From positions 124,001 to 188,000 of the forward strand of contig JANXXU010000015.1 of the NCBI GenBank assembly GCA_025350465.1: DNA of 64,000 bases, in the 5' to 3' direction. Origin of the DNA: Alphaproteobacteria bacterium (GTDB lineage Bacteria; Pseudomonadota; Alphaproteobacteria; Micropepsales; Micropepsaceae). Below, piece by piece: positions 19,434 to 29,660 of this stretch. A program made the translations under genes and the position numbers. The notes beneath the pieces were generated by a model. That model saw nothing but the letters and a program-made list of their open reading frames with translations. It did not search any database and was not told where the DNA came from. Numbering within the stretch: position 1 is the first letter of the stretch; every line of letters begins with the position of its first letter.

Positions 19434-20277
19434 AAAACGTGACGGCATGGGAGCCGGCGCGTTCGTGTCGGCGCTCCTGCATGGCAGCGTGATCGCTCTC
19501 GCGGTGATCGCGTGGCCCCGACTCATGCCGCCGATCGAATTGGCGGATCAAGTCGTGCCCGTCGATATACTTCCGCCCGCCGACGAAACGAACATTATGG
19601 CGCAGGAGAAATCCGACAAACCGGTGGCAGAGCCGACGCCGCAACCGCCGCCTCCCGAACCGCAGCAAGCAGTTGCGGAACCGCCACCCCCGCCCCCGCC
19701 GGAAGCCGAGGCACTGCCTACGCCTGAGCCGCTTGCGCCGCCGCCGGTGCCAGTGAAACCCGTTCCCTCGCCGCCGGTGCAGCGATTTGCGATGGCACAT
19801 CCCCGCGCGAAGCCAAAACCAGAAAAAGCCAAACCCGATTTTGATATCAATCGTATCGCGGGCCTTGTCGATAAGATGGCGAAGGAACCTAAAACCGAAA
19901 CACCGGCGGCGCCGGCGAAGCCAGCGCAAGCTTCACGCACAACGGCTGGCGTAGGCGCGCAAACGGCGATGACGATGAGCGAAATCGATGCGCTTCGTTC
20001 GCAGATGATGAAATGCTGGAACGTGCCGGTCGGCGCCCCGGACCCAACTGCTTTGGTGCTGAGGGTCAAGGTTTCATTGAACCAGGACGGGACGGTCGTG
20101 GGGATGCCGCAATTGATGGACACGCTGGGATTGAGCGATCCCTACTTCCGCGCGGCGTCCGAATCCGCTATCCGCGCGGTGAAGATGTGTGCGCCGTATA
20201 AATTGCCGGCCGAAAAATACGAAGCTTGGAGTGAAGTAACGGTCACGTTCGACCCGACAAAAATGGCGGGCTACTAG
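19414..20277 (+). CDS. tolA: TolA energy transducer
   Basis: TolA spans the periplasm and links TolQR to TolB/Pal. It has one TM segment ([19 protein letters not shown]), a long Pro/Glu/Lys-rich domain II (residues about 60-180) and a C-terminal TonB-like domain III ([13 protein letters not shown] to VTVTFDP). The start is GTG at 19414, overlapping tolR by 20 bases; ATG at 19447 is an alternative with a weak ribosome site. Length is 287 residues. Confidence 0.94.
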   Translation: MSGSRTEKRDGMGAGAFVSALLHGSVIALAVIAWPRLMPPIELADQVVPVDILPPADETNIMAQEKSDKPVAEPTPQPPPPEPQQAVAEPPPPPPPEAEALPTPEPLAPPPVPVKPVPSPPVQRFAMAHPRAKPKPEKAKPDFDINRIAGLVDKMAKEPKTETPAAPAKPAQASRTTAGVGAQTAMTMSEIDALRSQMMKCWNVPVGAPDPTALVLRVKVSLNQDGTVVGMPQLMDTLGLSDPYFRAASESAIRAVKMCAPYKLPAEKYEAWSEVTVTFDPTKMAGY

Positions 20278-20336
20278 GGTTGAGGCGATTTCAATCGTCC
20301 GGAATTCCGGTGGTCCGACAATCAATGAGGAACCCG

Positions 20337-21677
20337 ATGACTAGAACCAGTCGAAGCACGATGTTGGGCCGCCTTGTCTTAGCGGCGATGATCGGCATTG
20401 CCGCGACAGCGGCGCCAGCATACGCGGAACTCAAGATTACGCTTGATCAGGGTGTTGTTGAGCCCATCCCAATTGCGGTCGTCGACTTTCTTGGCGCCGG
20501 TGCGCAACAGCAAACCGCGGCTCAGATCGCGACCGTCGTGCGCGGCGATCTCGAGCGTTCGGGTCTCTTCCGCCCGCTCGACCCTCACTCGTTCATCGAA
20601 AAGATTGCGACATTCGAAGCCCTGCCGCGCTTTGGCGATTGGCGGACGATTCAAGCCCAGGCGCTCGTCACCGGCCAAGCGAGCGTCTTGCCCGACGGCA
20701 AATTGAAAGTCGATTTTCGCTTGTGGGACATATTCGGCGAACAGCAAATGGTCGGGCTCACGTTCTCGACCACCGCAGAAAATTGGCGCCGCCTCGGCCA
20801 TCTGATCGCCGATGCGATCTATGAGCGGCTGACGGGCGAAAAAGGCTATTTCGACACGCGCATCGTGTTCATTGCTGAATCGGGACCGAAGACAAAGCGG
20901 CGCTATCGTCTGTCCATCATGGATCAGGATGGCGCGAACCCAAGCTTCCTGACCGGCGGCGACTATATCGTGCTGAGCCCGCGCTTTTCGCCAACGCAGC
21001 AGGCAATCACATACATGTCCTACGAAAAGCAGACGCCAAGCGTCTTTGTATTCGATCTGCAGACGGGGCAGCGCGAGGTGATCGGACAGTACTCAGGCAT
21101 GACGTTCGCGCCGCGATTTACGCCGGACGGCAATCGCGTGGTGTTCAGCTATTCGCGCGACAACAACATCGACGTCTATGTCGCCGATTTGCGCTCGAGA
21201 CGGCCGACGCGACTGACCACCGATCCGGGCATCGATACCTCTCCGTCGTGTTCGCCCGACGGCACAAGGATGGTGTTCAACTCCGATCGCGGCGGCTCGC
21301 CTCAAATATATGCGATGAACGCCGACGGTTCGAACCAACAACGCATCAGCTTTGGACAAGGCCGTTACACGACGCCCGTGTGGTCGCCGCGCGGCGATTT
21401 GATCGCCTTCACAAAACAATTCGGTGCGACATTTGCGATCGGTGTGATGCGCCCGGACGGTTCGGGGGAACGAATTCTGACACAGAGCTTTTCCGACGAA
21501 GGTCCGACGTGGTCGCCGAATGGGCGTGTGATTCTATTCACGCGAACGACGCCAGGCCGCGGGGGCGCGAGCGGGGTTTCGTCGATCTGGTCGATCGATC
21601 TAACCGGGCATAATGAACGCCGTGTCATCACCCCCGGTGAAGCGTCCGACCCCGCTTGGTCGCCGCTCAACCGGTGA
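20337..21677 (+). CDS. tolB: Tol-Pal system protein TolB
   Basis: TolB is a periplasmic six-bladed beta propeller that binds Pal and TolA. It has 446 residues from the ATG at 20337, which has GAGGAAC upstream and yields a signal peptide ending APAYA-E. The N-terminal domain ([18 protein letters not shown]-like segment) is followed by propeller repeats of the form SPDGxRxVF and [10 protein letters not shown]. An upstream in-frame TTG at 20280 is not needed. Confidence 0.96.
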   Translation: MTRTSRSTMLGRLVLAAMIGIAATAAPAYAELKITLDQGVVEPIPIAVVDFLGAGAQQQTAAQIATVVRGDLERSGLFRPLDPHSFIEKIATFEALPRFGDWRTIQAQALVTGQASVLPDGKLKVDFRLWDIFGEQQMVGLTFSTTAENWRRLGHLIADAIYERLTGEKGYFDTRIVFIAESGPKTKRRYRLSIMDQDGANPSFLTGGDYIVLSPRFSPTQQAITYMSYEKQTPSVFVFDLQTGQREVIGQYSGMTFAPRFTPDGNRVVFSYSRDNNIDVYVADLRSRRPTRLTTDPGIDTSPSCSPDGTRMVFNSDRGGSPQIYAMNADGSNQQRISFGQGRYTTPVWSPRGDLIAFTKQFGATFAIGVMRPDGSGERILTQSFSDEGPTWSPNGRVILFTRTTPGRGGASGVSSIWSIDLTGHNERRVITPGEASDPAWSPLNR

Positions 21678-21831
21678 GGTCCCTCACATTTTCACGAAGG
21701 AATTAGGGACCTTTTGTCTTAATTGAGCCGGCGGTGCTTGACGCCTTGCGCCGCTGCCGATATCGCAGAAGCTAGTGTCGCTCGGAAAACCCCATTCCGT
21801 CAGCGAACGGTACCCCCGTAGGAGTAGTCCC

Positions 21832-22335
21832 ATGATGCGTGTAGCGACGACCGTGAAGCTCAGTGCCGTGGTTCTGGCGATGGGCTTGCTCGCCGCCTGT
21901 TCGTCAACGAAGGAGGAACCGCCGGCGACGACAAGCACGGCGCCGACCTCGACGATCCGTCCGGGCAGTCAAGAAGATCTCAAGACGAATGTCGGCGACA
22001 CCGTCTTTTTCGATTTCGACAGCCATGCGATCCGGGCCGACGCGCAGGCAACGCTTCAGAAACAGGCCGTGTGGCTGAAAAAATATCCCGCCGTACGGCT
22101 CGTCGTCGAGGGGCATTGCGACGAGCGCGGCACGCGCGAATTCAATCTTGCGCTCGGCGATCGGCGCGCGTACGCGGTTAAGGAATTCCTGGTCAGCGTC
22201 GGGGTCGACGCGAATCGACTGCAGACCAAGAGCTATGGCAAGGAACGGCCGGTGTGCACAGAGTCCGATGAAGCGTGCTGGGCTCAGAATCGGCGCGGCT
22301 ATTCGCTGGTCGTTTCCGGCGGCGCCGGCTCCTAA
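21832..22335 (+). CDS. pal: Peptidoglycan-associated lipoprotein Pal
   Basis: Pal tethers the outer membrane to peptidoglycan. The ATG at 21832 has GGAG upstream and gives a lipoprotein signal with lipobox LLAAC. The OmpA domain is clear: VFFDFDSHAIRADA, VEGHCDERGTREFNLALGDRRA and RGYSLVV, including the peptidoglycan-binding Asp and Arg positions. Length is 167 residues. Confidence 0.97.
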   Translation: MMRVATTVKLSAVVLAMGLLAACSSTKEEPPATTSTAPTSTIRPGSQEDLKTNVGDTVFFDFDSHAIRADAQATLQKQAVWLKKYPAVRLVVEGHCDERGTREFNLALGDRRAYAVKEFLVSVGVDANRLQTKSYGKERPVCTESDEACWAQNRRGYSLVVSGGAGS

Positions 22336-22363
22336 ACACCACACAAGTCTGTGTGTTTTCGAG

Positions 22364-22391
22364 GGGCGCCCAAGAGGCGCCCTTTCATTTT
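22364..22391 (+). terminator. Terminator after pal
   Basis: A 7-base-pair GC stem (GGGCGCC with GGCGCCC) with a 5-base loop is followed by TTTCATTTT. A second small stem (CACACA with TGTGTG, then TTTT) lies just before it at about 22341-22361, making a tandem arrangement. Confidence 0.8.
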
Positions 22392-22460
22392 CGCCGCGAC
22401 TGCCTCAATTTCGTCACCCGTCGGCGCGATGACACGCGCTCGCCGCCCCGGAGCTTTCTC

Positions 22461-23447
22461 ATGTCCGCGTTCCCGTTCGCTCGCCTGAAATTCGCCGCCG
22501 TCATTGCTGCTTCGATTCTGGCTGTCGGATTCAGTATCGCGCCATTGCGCGCCGCTGAAGATGTCGACACGCTGAGCGATCGCATGGATAGGCTCGAGCG
22601 CGATCTGCGCGACCTTCAGCTTGAGGTTTACAAGGGCGCGCCGCCACCCGAAGGCAGTGGGACCCGGTCTGCACCGGGCGCCGGCGGGCAATTCACGCCG
22701 GGCGGCGGCGGGCGTGTGGCCGACTTGGAGCAATCGCTGCGCGATGTGCGGGGACAGGTCGAGCAGCTGAGCTTTCTCGTGAAGCAATTGCAGCAACAGG
22801 CTGAATTGCAGCGCAACGAAACAAACTATCGCTTGGGCGCGCTCGAAGGCGGCGCGCCGGCGGGAAGCATCGCGCAGCAGAATAGTGGGCCAGCAACTGT
22901 CGCCGCCGGACCCGGACCTGGAAAGCCGCCGCTTGCCACGAGTGCTGTGGGGCCTACACAACTTACTCCGGGAGCGGGTTCGCAAACCGCCGGTGCCAAG
23001 CCCGGCAATCTCGGCGCGCTTCCCGCCAGTGCAGCGCCGGTGGCCGCAGGGCCAGCTGCGGTCGACGCGCGAGCGCAATACGACGCTGCGATGGAGTTGC
23101 TCAGTCGGGCGCAATACAGCGACGCACAGTCTGCGTTTCGAAATTTCGTGCTGGCGAATCCGACGAATGACCTCGCCGGACCCGCGCAATATTGGGTCGG
23201 CGATATCTCCTTTACCCAGAAAGACTATGGCGGCTCAGCTAAGGCCTTCGCCGATGTGCTCAAACGCTTCCCCAAGACGAGCAAGGCGCCCGACGCTATG
23301 CTGAAGCTTGGGCTCTCGTTGATGGAGCTCGGCCAAAAGAACGAGGGCTGTACGACTCTTGGCGCGATCAAAGCCAAATACCCGACCGCGAATGCGAGCA
23401 TTCTCAGCCGTGCCGCGCAGCGCTTCAAGGAGTCAAAGTGCGTCTGA
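22461..23447 (+). CDS. cpoB: Cell division coordinator CpoB (YbgF)
   Basis: CpoB couples PBP1B activity with Tol-driven envelope constriction. The ATG at 22461 gives a signal peptide (to PLRAAE), a coiled coil (DTLSDRMDRLERDLRDLQLE), a Gly/Pro-rich linker, a second coiled coil around residues 90-125, and a C-terminal TPR domain (YDAAMELLSRAQYSDAQSAF, YWVGDISF, ALDVLK-like repeats). Length is 328 residues. The ORF extends upstream through pal and the terminator, which is not credible as coding. Confidence 0.95.
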   Translation: MSAFPFARLKFAAVIAASILAVGFSIAPLRAAEDVDTLSDRMDRLERDLRDLQLEVYKGAPPPEGSGTRSAPGAGGQFTPGGGGRVADLEQSLRDVRGQVEQLSFLVKQLQQQAELQRNETNYRLGALEGGAPAGSIAQQNSGPATVAAGPGPGKPPLATSAVGPTQLTPGAGSQTAGAKPGNLGALPASAAPVAAGPAAVDARAQYDAAMELLSRAQYSDAQSAFRNFVLANPTNDLAGPAQYWVGDISFTQKDYGGSAKAFADVLKRFPKTSKAPDAMLKLGLSLMELGQKNEGCTTLGAIKAKYPTANASILSRAAQRFKESKCV

Positions 23448-24795
23448 GGCGAAGCGAAGCGCAGCCGACGCGAAGCCGGTTTCTGCGCAGGAATTCGATG
23501 CCGCGTTAGCACCGCTCGCTGCAGAAGGGCCAATTGCCGTCGCCGTCTCGGGCGGCGCCGATTCGATGGCCGCACTCTTGCTGACGCTGGGGTGGTGCGA
23601 GGCTCGAGGACTCGCGCCGCCGGTCGCCGTCACTGTCGATCACGGTTTGCGCAAGGAAGCGGCCGCTGAAGCGACACAAGTCGGTGCATGGGCGCGCGGC
23701 ATTGGCGCCCGACACGCAATCCTCGAATGGCAGACGGCCAAGCCTGCAAGCAACATCCAAGCGGCTGCTCGTGAAGCGCGCTATATGTTGATCGGCGAAT
23801 GGGCGCGCGCGAATGGCATTAAAACCGTGATCACGGGCCACAATCTCGACGATCAGGCTGAGACGTTCGTGATGAGGCTCGCGCGGGGTAGCGGGGTCGA
23901 CGGACTGTCGGGCATGGCGGCCCTGTCACCGTTCCCATTGCGCGCGTTCGACGAACTTTCCCTGCTGCGGCCGCTGCTCGGGTTTTCGCATCGGCGGTTG
24001 ATCGCGACGCTACAGGCGGCAAAGCAGGTATGGATCGAGGATCCAAGCAACGATGCGACGCGCTTTCAGCGCACACAGCTGCGCACGGCGCGTGCCGCGC
24101 TCGAAGCGGCAGGATTGACGCCTGAGCGGCTCGCAAACACGGCCGCGCACCTGCGTCGGGCGCGCCAGGCGATCGAGCAATACGTCGATACGCTGCTCGC
24201 AACAAGCGCGCGGCCGAGCCCATGGGGCTATGTCCTTGTGGGCCTTGGCGATCTCCGCGCCGCACCGGCGGAAATCGGTTTGCGGGCCTTAGCGCGACTT
24301 ATCGCGGCCGTCGGGGGGGGAAACTATCCGCCACGTTTCGAAGCGCTTGAGGCGGTGTTGGCCTGGATAATCGTTGATGAGGAACCGACCGGTCGCACAC
24401 TTGGGGGGTGCCGTTTGGTCCGGCGGTCAGACAACACGCTCTTGATCGCACGCGAGGAATCCGCCGTTGCCAAGGATGACTTTCGCCTGGCGCCGGGCGA
24501 AAGCAAGATCTGGGACGGGCGCTTTCGTGTCGATTTGAGCGCAGGGGTAGGCGCCACATTCGACGTGCGACCGCTTGGCACCAAGGGTCTTGTCCAAGCA
24601 GGTCGCACCGTCGATTTGCCTTCCGTCGAGCCCCGTCTTATCGCCAAGACCACCCCTGCGCTCTGGACAGGGGGCCGGCTGATCGCGGCGCCGCTTCTGC
24701 GCTACGCCACAGATGAAATGGCTCCCGCCCAGTTTTCCGTCGCATTTTTGGGCTTGGCCAAAGGTAAAGGGACAGCTAAAGGCAACTCCCTGTGA
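23410..24795 (+). CDS. tilS: tRNA(Ile) lysidine synthetase
   Basis: TilS converts cytidine 34 of tRNA-Ile(CAU) to lysidine. The PP-loop AVSGGADSMAA is present, followed by VTVDHGLRKEA, GHNLDDQAETFVMRLARGSGVDGLSGM and WIEDPSNDATRFQRTQLR. The start is uncertain: GTG at 23410 overlaps cpoB by 38 bases; TTG at 23359 is also possible. About 460 residues, long enough to include a reduced C-terminal domain. The tilS-ftsH order is standard. Confidence 0.94.
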   Translation: MPRSASRSQSASEAKRSAADAKPVSAQEFDAALAPLAAEGPIAVAVSGGADSMAALLLTLGWCEARGLAPPVAVTVDHGLRKEAAAEATQVGAWARGIGARHAILEWQTAKPASNIQAAAREARYMLIGEWARANGIKTVITGHNLDDQAETFVMRLARGSGVDGLSGMAALSPFPLRAFDELSLLRPLLGFSHRRLIATLQAAKQVWIEDPSNDATRFQRTQLRTARAALEAAGLTPERLANTAAHLRRARQAIEQYVDTLLATSARPSPWGYVLVGLGDLRAAPAEIGLRALARLIAAVGGGNYPPRFEALEAVLAWIIVDEEPTGRTLGGCRLVRRSDNTLLIAREESAVAKDDFRLAPGESKIWDGRFRVDLSAGVGATFDVRPLGTKGLVQAGRTVDLPSVEPRLIAKTTPALWTGGRLIAAPLLRYATDEMAPAQFSVAFLGLAKGKGTAKGNSL

Positions 24796-24914
24796 ACGCT
24801 TGGTGTGCGCATTTACGCTGGCGAAAGGGCTTTGCGCCTCCTATGTGATCAAATGGCCGCCATTGTCCGGCTGCCACTCGTCGTCACCCACGGTTTGAAC
24901 TGGCAAGAGCTCGT

Positions 24915-26855
24915 ATGAACGCCAACCCGAACAATCTGCGCAACATCGTCCTTTGGATCATCATCGGCCTCTTGCTTCTTGCGCTGTTCAATCTGTTCAG
25001 CAACCAGACACAGAAGCCCGCACCAGGCGACATGGCGATTTCCGACCTCTACGCCGCAGCCGATCGCGGAGAAGTCGACGAAGTCATGATCCGCGGCGAC
25101 AAGATCACCGTGAAGATGAAAGCCGGCAAAGAACTCACGGTGACCGGCCCCAAAGACCCGGCCGGTGTCGTCCAGCGACTTACGGACAAGGCCAACAAGT
25201 ACAGCGTCAAGGTCACAATCGCGGAAGCGGAAGGCGATTCACCGTCGATCTTCACGATCCTCGTCAATTGGTTTCCGATGCTTCTGCTGGTCGGCGTCTG
25301 GATCTTCTTCATGCGCCAGATGCAATCGGGCGGCGGCAAAGCCATGGGCTTTGGCAAGAGCCGCGCCAAGCTTTTGACCGAGCGTCACGGGCGCATCACG
25401 TTCGACGATGTCGCGGGCATCGACGAGGCAAAGGACGAGCTGCAGGAAATCGTCGAGTTCCTGCGCGATCCGCAGAAGTTTCAAAAGCTCGGCGGCAAGA
25501 TCCCGAAGGGTGCATTGCTGATCGGGCCGCCCGGCACCGGCAAGACTCTGCTCGCCCGGGCGATCGCCGGCGAGGCGAACGTGCCGTTCTTCACGATCTC
25601 GGGTTCGGACTTTGTCGAGATGTTCGTCGGCGTCGGCGCGAGCCGCGTGCGCGACATGTTCGACCAAGCCAAGAAGAACGCGCCGTGCATCATCTTCATC
25701 GACGAAATCGACGCGGTCGGCCGCCATCGCGGCGCCGGCCTCGGCGGCGGCAATGACGAGCGCGAGCAGACGCTGAACCAACTGCTCGTCGAGATGGACG
25801 GCTTCGAAACGAACGAAGGCGTCATTCTGATCGCAGCCACGAACCGGCCCGACGTTTTGGACCCGGCGCTGTTGCGTCCAGGCCGCTTCGACCGCCAGAT
25901 CGTCGTACCCAATCCCGACATCCTGGGGCGCGAGAAGATTTTGAAGGTGCATTTGAAGAAGGTGCCGATGGCGCCGGACATCGACGCCAAGGTTATCGCG
26001 CGCGGCACGCCCGGCTTTTCAGGCGCCGATCTTGCCAATCTCGTCAACGAGGCGGCGTTGCTCGCGGCGCGGCGCAACAAGCGCATGGTGACCATGCGCG
26101 AGATGGAAGACTCAAAGGACAAGGTCATGATGGGCGCCGAACGGCGCTCGATGGTCATGTCGGACGAGGAAAAGAAGCTCACCGCATATCATGAGGCGGG
26201 CCATTCCATTGTCGGCCTGCATATGCCGGGCCATGACCCGCTGCACAAAGTGACGATCATCCCGCGCGGCCGGGCGCTCGGCGTCACCATGAATCTGCCG
26301 GAGCGAGATCGGCTCAGCTACAACAAGCAATTCTGCCTGTCGAAACTTGCCTCGGTTTTCGGCGGCCGCGAGGCTGAGCTTTTGATTTTCGGCGATCAGA
26401 ATGTCACCAACGGCGCGACGAGCGACATCCAGCAGGCCACGCGTCTTGCCCGCGCGATGGTCATGGAATGGGGTATGTCCGAGAAGCTCGGCCGCGTTCG
26501 CTACACCGCCAACGAGCAGGAAGTGTTCTTGGGCCATTCTGTGACGCAGACGACGAATATCTCCGAAGAGACGGCGCAATTGGTCGACAGCGAGGTTCGC
26601 AGCCTGATCGAAAATGGCGAACAGACGGCGCGTCGAATCTTGCGCGAGCACGTCGACGAGTTGCATGCGGTGGCGACTGCGCTGCTCGAGCATGAAACGC
26701 TCTCGGGAGACGACGTGGCTGCAGTCTTGCGCGGCGAGCGCGTGGTGCGCGAAGCGCCGCCGAGCGATACGCCGAGCGCAAAGCCCGCGCCGACATCGGT
26801 GCCGGGCGTCAGCCGGCCACCGTCGGGCTTGTCGCCGGAACCGCAGCCGGGCTAG
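24915..26855 (+). CDS. ftsH: ATP-dependent zinc metalloprotease FtsH
   Basis: FtsH degrades misfolded membrane proteins and regulators such as sigma-32. In 646 residues it has TM1 (about 10-27), a periplasmic domain, TM2 (about 113-131), Walker A (GPPGTGKT), Walker B ([11 protein letters not shown]), the second region of homology ([22 protein letters not shown]) and the zinc motif HEAGH. The C-terminus is Pro/Ser-rich. rpoH lies 9 kb away in the same window. Confidence 0.98.
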   Translation: MNANPNNLRNIVLWIIIGLLLLALFNLFSNQTQKPAPGDMAISDLYAAADRGEVDEVMIRGDKITVKMKAGKELTVTGPKDPAGVVQRLTDKANKYSVKVTIAEAEGDSPSIFTILVNWFPMLLLVGVWIFFMRQMQSGGGKAMGFGKSRAKLLTERHGRITFDDVAGIDEAKDELQEIVEFLRDPQKFQKLGGKIPKGALLIGPPGTGKTLLARAIAGEANVPFFTISGSDFVEMFVGVGASRVRDMFDQAKKNAPCIIFIDEIDAVGRHRGAGLGGGNDEREQTLNQLLVEMDGFETNEGVILIAATNRPDVLDPALLRPGRFDRQIVVPNPDILGREKILKVHLKKVPMAPDIDAKVIARGTPGFSGADLANLVNEAALLAARRNKRMVTMREMEDSKDKVMMGAERRSMVMSDEEKKLTAYHEAGHSIVGLHMPGHDPLHKVTIIPRGRALGVTMNLPERDRLSYNKQFCLSKLASVFGGREAELLIFGDQNVTNGATSDIQQATRLARAMVMEWGMSEKLGRVRYTANEQEVFLGHSVTQTTNISEETAQLVDSEVRSLIENGEQTARRILREHVDELHAVATALLEHETLSGDDVAAVLRGERVVREAPPSDTPSAKPAPTSVPGVSRPPSGLSPEPQPG

Positions 26856-26882
26856 GTTCCAACGACCCGAGAGTCAGCATCA

Positions 26883-26911
26883 ATGGCCAGAGAGATCTGG
26901 CCATTTTTTTT
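26883..26911 (+). terminator. Rho-independent terminator after ftsH
   Basis: A perfect 9-base-pair stem (ATGGCCAGA with TCTGGCCAT), a 4-base loop and an uninterrupted run of eight T make this the clearest terminator in the window. Confidence 0.95.
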
Positions 26912-26983
26912 GTGCGCCGCGACCTTTGCAATTGCCGTTGCGTTGGACGATCCTTGCGCCTGGGGCGCTGCACGGAGGATTTC

Positions 26984-27376
26984 ATGCGTATGATTTTGCT
27001 CGTTCCCCTGGGGCTCGCGCTCGGCATGGTTTCGGCCCATGCGGGTCCGTGCCCGGCGAGCATTCCGGATGATGTGAACACATCGCATGGCTCGTTCCAG
27101 GTCGAGCACAAATTTCGCTACGTGTCGTTCTATGTCGGCGATCCCAAGGATCAAGCGGATCTCGCACCCGACGACGGCCCCAATCCAGGCAAGCTCGAGC
27201 AGCATTGGGAGCTGACGCGCGGGCCCGGCGAAAAGATCGCCATGGTCTGCCGCTATCACGGCACGGATAAGACAGTCACATCACTGCTGCCCCCAAGTGT
27301 GAAAAGCTGCACGCTTACTGGCGAGATGGACGCACATGGCGACGTCGTCGGCTCGCCGACGCTCGAGTGCAAGTGA
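26984..27376 (+). CDS. Small secreted STY0301-like protein
   Basis: This 130-residue protein has a signal peptide (MRMILLVPLGLALGMVSAHAG) and a short mature domain with three further cysteines. The pattern CPASI, then a VSFYVGDP segment, then MVCRYHGTD, then VKSCTL and a final LECK resembles the STY0301 family of periplasmic proteins of unknown function. GGAGGA precedes the ATG at 26984; the longer frame from 26912 lacks support. Its stop overlaps the folP start. Confidence 0.72.
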   Translation: MRMILLVPLGLALGMVSAHAGPCPASIPDDVNTSHGSFQVEHKFRYVSFYVGDPKDQADLAPDDGPNPGKLEQHWELTRGPGEKIAMVCRYHGTDKTVTSLLPPSVKSCTLTGEMDAHGDVVGSPTLECK

Positions 27377-28173
27377 CGCAGCACACGCCAACAGTTTTCG
27401 GCATCGTCAACATCACGGCGGATTCGTTTTCCGACGGCGGCAAATTCTTGAATGCGGCAACGGCGGCGCAGCATGCAATGAGGCTTTCGAAGGAGGGCGC
27501 CGACGTCATCGACTTGGGCGCCGTTGCATCCAATCCCGATGCCGAAGCGGTGCCGGCGAAAGAGGAAATCCGGCGTCTCGCGCCGCTCGTCACGATTTTG
27601 CGTGAGCGAGAGATCGCTGTTTCGATAGATAGCTTCTCGAGCGAAACGCAAGCGTGGGCGCTTACCCAAAACGTCGCGTGGCTCAACGACATCCAGGGAT
27701 TTGCCGATGAGACGCTCTATCCGTCGCTCGCGGAATCCGATGTGCGCTTGATCGTGATGCACAACGTCGTCGCGGGGAAAGCGCAACGCATAGCGACGGA
27801 TGCCAAGACGATCTTCGACCGGCTCTACTCGTTCTTCGACCAGCGCGTGGGCGCGTTGATGAGCGCGGGCATTTTGCCAAATCGCATCGTGCTTGATCCC
27901 GGCATGGGATACTTCCTGGGAAGCGATCCCGGCGTGTCCCTTGCCGTGCTCAAGCGCCTTTCCGACATCAAGGCGCGTTACGGGTTGCCGCTCTTCGTTT
28001 CAGTAAGCCGAAAATCATTCGTCCGGGCACTCGTCAACGTGGAGACGGCTCGCAGCGGGCCAGCGACGCTGGCGGCCGAGCTGTTTGCGGCTGTCCAAGG
28101 GGCAGACTTTATCCGCACCCACGACGTTGCAGCCTTGAAACAAGCTTTGACCGTTTGGAATGCGCTGAATTGA
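27373..28173 (+). CDS. folP: Dihydropteroate synthase with atypical loop 2
   Basis: This enzyme condenses p-aminobenzoate with dihydropterin pyrophosphate in folate synthesis and is the sulfonamide target. The barrel motifs are present: GIVNITADSFSDGG, VSIDSFS, LNDIQGF, LDPGMGYF, SVSRKSFVRAL and IRTHDV. However, the usual loop GGESTRPG is replaced by GAVASNPDA. The start is GTG at 27373 (GTGA overlap) or GTG at 27367. The protein is 266 residues. Assigned by fold motifs; the altered loop leaves some doubt about substrate handling. Confidence 0.88.
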   Translation: MTQHTPTVFGIVNITADSFSDGGKFLNAATAAQHAMRLSKEGADVIDLGAVASNPDAEAVPAKEEIRRLAPLVTILREREIAVSIDSFSSETQAWALTQNVAWLNDIQGFADETLYPSLAESDVRLIVMHNVVAGKAQRIATDAKTIFDRLYSFFDQRVGALMSAGILPNRIVLDPGMGYFLGSDPGVSLAVLKRLSDIKARYGLPLFVSVSRKSFVRALVNVETARSGPATLAAELFAAVQGADFIRTHDVAALKQALTVWNALN

Positions 28174-28266
28174 GGCTCAGAGCTTCCCTGCAATTTGCCG
28201 GGCGCTTAAGACTCTCGTGCTATAGAGTTAGCGGATATTAAGAACTTTCGGGGACCAGCTGCGCTC

Positions 28267-29619
28267 ATGACGCGAAAGTATTTCGGAACCGACGGCATTC
28301 GCGGCAAGGCCAACGCGCAGCCCATGACGGCGGAGACGGCGTTGCGCGCAGGTATGGCGGCCGGGCGCTATTTCACGCGCGGCGATCATCGCCATCGCGT
28401 GGTGATCGGCAAGGATACGCGCCTCTCGGGCTATATGATCGAACCGGCGCTGGTCGCGGGGTTCACTTCGGTCGGCATGGACGTGTTCTTGTTCGGGCCG
28501 CTACCGACGCCGGGCGTCGCCATGCTGACGCGATCGCTGCGCGCGGATCTGGGCGTCATGATCTCCGCCTCGCATAACGGCTATCAAGACAACGGCATCA
28601 AATTCTTCGGACCGGATGGCTACAAACTGTCTGATCTCGTCGAGGCGCAGATCGAAAAGATGATGGATGCCGATCTGACGGAAGGGCTTGCCGAGCCCGC
28701 GCAGCTTGGCCGCGCCAAACGTGTGGACGACAGCCAGGCTCGCTATATCGAATTCGCCAAACGCACGTTCCCGCGCCGGTTGACCCTGGAGGGCAAGCGC
28801 ATCGTGATCGATTGCGCGCACGGTGCCGCCTACAAAGTGGCACCCGACGTCCTGTGGGAATTGGGTGCCGAGGTGATCAAGATGGGTGTCGAGCCAGACG
28901 GCTTCAACATCAATCGCGATTGCGGTTCGACCGCACCGCAAGCGATGTGCGCCAAGGTGCGCGAGACGCGCGCCGACCTCGGCATTGCGCTCGACGGCGA
29001 CGCCGATCGCGTGGTGATGGCCGACGAGACGGGCCGCATCATCGACGGCGATCAGCTGTTGGCGCTGATCGCCCGCTCGTGGTCGAGGGCGGGGACTCTC
29101 AAAGGCGGCGGTGTCGTCGCGACAGTTATGTCGAACTTGGCGCTTGAGCGGACGATCAACGCGATGGGATTGAAACTCGCGCGAACGGCGGTGGGCGACC
29201 GCTATGTCGTCGAACACATGCGCGAACATGGTTTCAACGTCGGCGGCGAGCAGTCCGGACATCTGGTGCTTTCCGATTTTTCGACCACCGGCGATGGGCT
29301 GATCGCAGCACTTCAGGTGCTGGCGGTGATCGCGGAAACCAAGAGCACCGCAAGCGAAGCATGCCACCTTTTCGAACCTCTTCCGCAGATATTGAAGAAT
29401 GTGCGTTATCGCACCGGTACGCGGCCGCTCGAGGCGCAAGAAGTCACTGCCGCCATTCAAGACGGCGAAGCGCGGCTGGCGAAATGCGGACGCTTGTTGA
29501 TCCGCAAGTCGGGAACCGAGCCCGTGATCCGGGTTATGGCTGAGGGCGACGACGAGAAGCTCGTCAAGACCGTGGTCGGCGATATCGTCAAAGTGCTGGA
29601 AAAGGCGAGCGCGGCCTAG
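28267..29619 (+). CDS. glmM: Phosphoglucosamine mutase
   Basis: GlmM interconverts glucosamine-6-phosphate and glucosamine-1-phosphate for cell-wall synthesis. The 450-residue protein starts [14 protein letters not shown], has the phosphoserine loop [18 protein letters not shown], the Mg2+ loop [11 protein letters not shown], the sugar loop GEQSGH and the phosphate loop [12 protein letters not shown]. Confidence 0.98.
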   Translation: MTRKYFGTDGIRGKANAQPMTAETALRAGMAAGRYFTRGDHRHRVVIGKDTRLSGYMIEPALVAGFTSVGMDVFLFGPLPTPGVAMLTRSLRADLGVMISASHNGYQDNGIKFFGPDGYKLSDLVEAQIEKMMDADLTEGLAEPAQLGRAKRVDDSQARYIEFAKRTFPRRLTLEGKRIVIDCAHGAAYKVAPDVLWELGAEVIKMGVEPDGFNINRDCGSTAPQAMCAKVRETRADLGIALDGDADRVVMADETGRIIDGDQLLALIARSWSRAGTLKGGGVVATVMSNLALERTINAMGLKLARTAVGDRYVVEHMREHGFNVGGEQSGHLVLSDFSTTGDGLIAALQVLAVIAETKSTASEACHLFEPLPQILKNVRYRTGTRPLEAQEVTAAIQDGEARLAKCGRLLIRKSGTEPVIRVMAEGDDEKLVKTVVGDIVKVLEKASAA

Positions 29620-29660
29620 CTGCGGTTCCCTCGCCTGCGCCAAGTCGCTAGTTTCGGCTC

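Noticed and set aside
24820-24914. A possible sigma-32 promoter ahead of ftsH (CCTATGT as -10)
   Set aside because: The matching -35 at 16-18 bases does not resemble CTTGAA, so the evidence is too weak.
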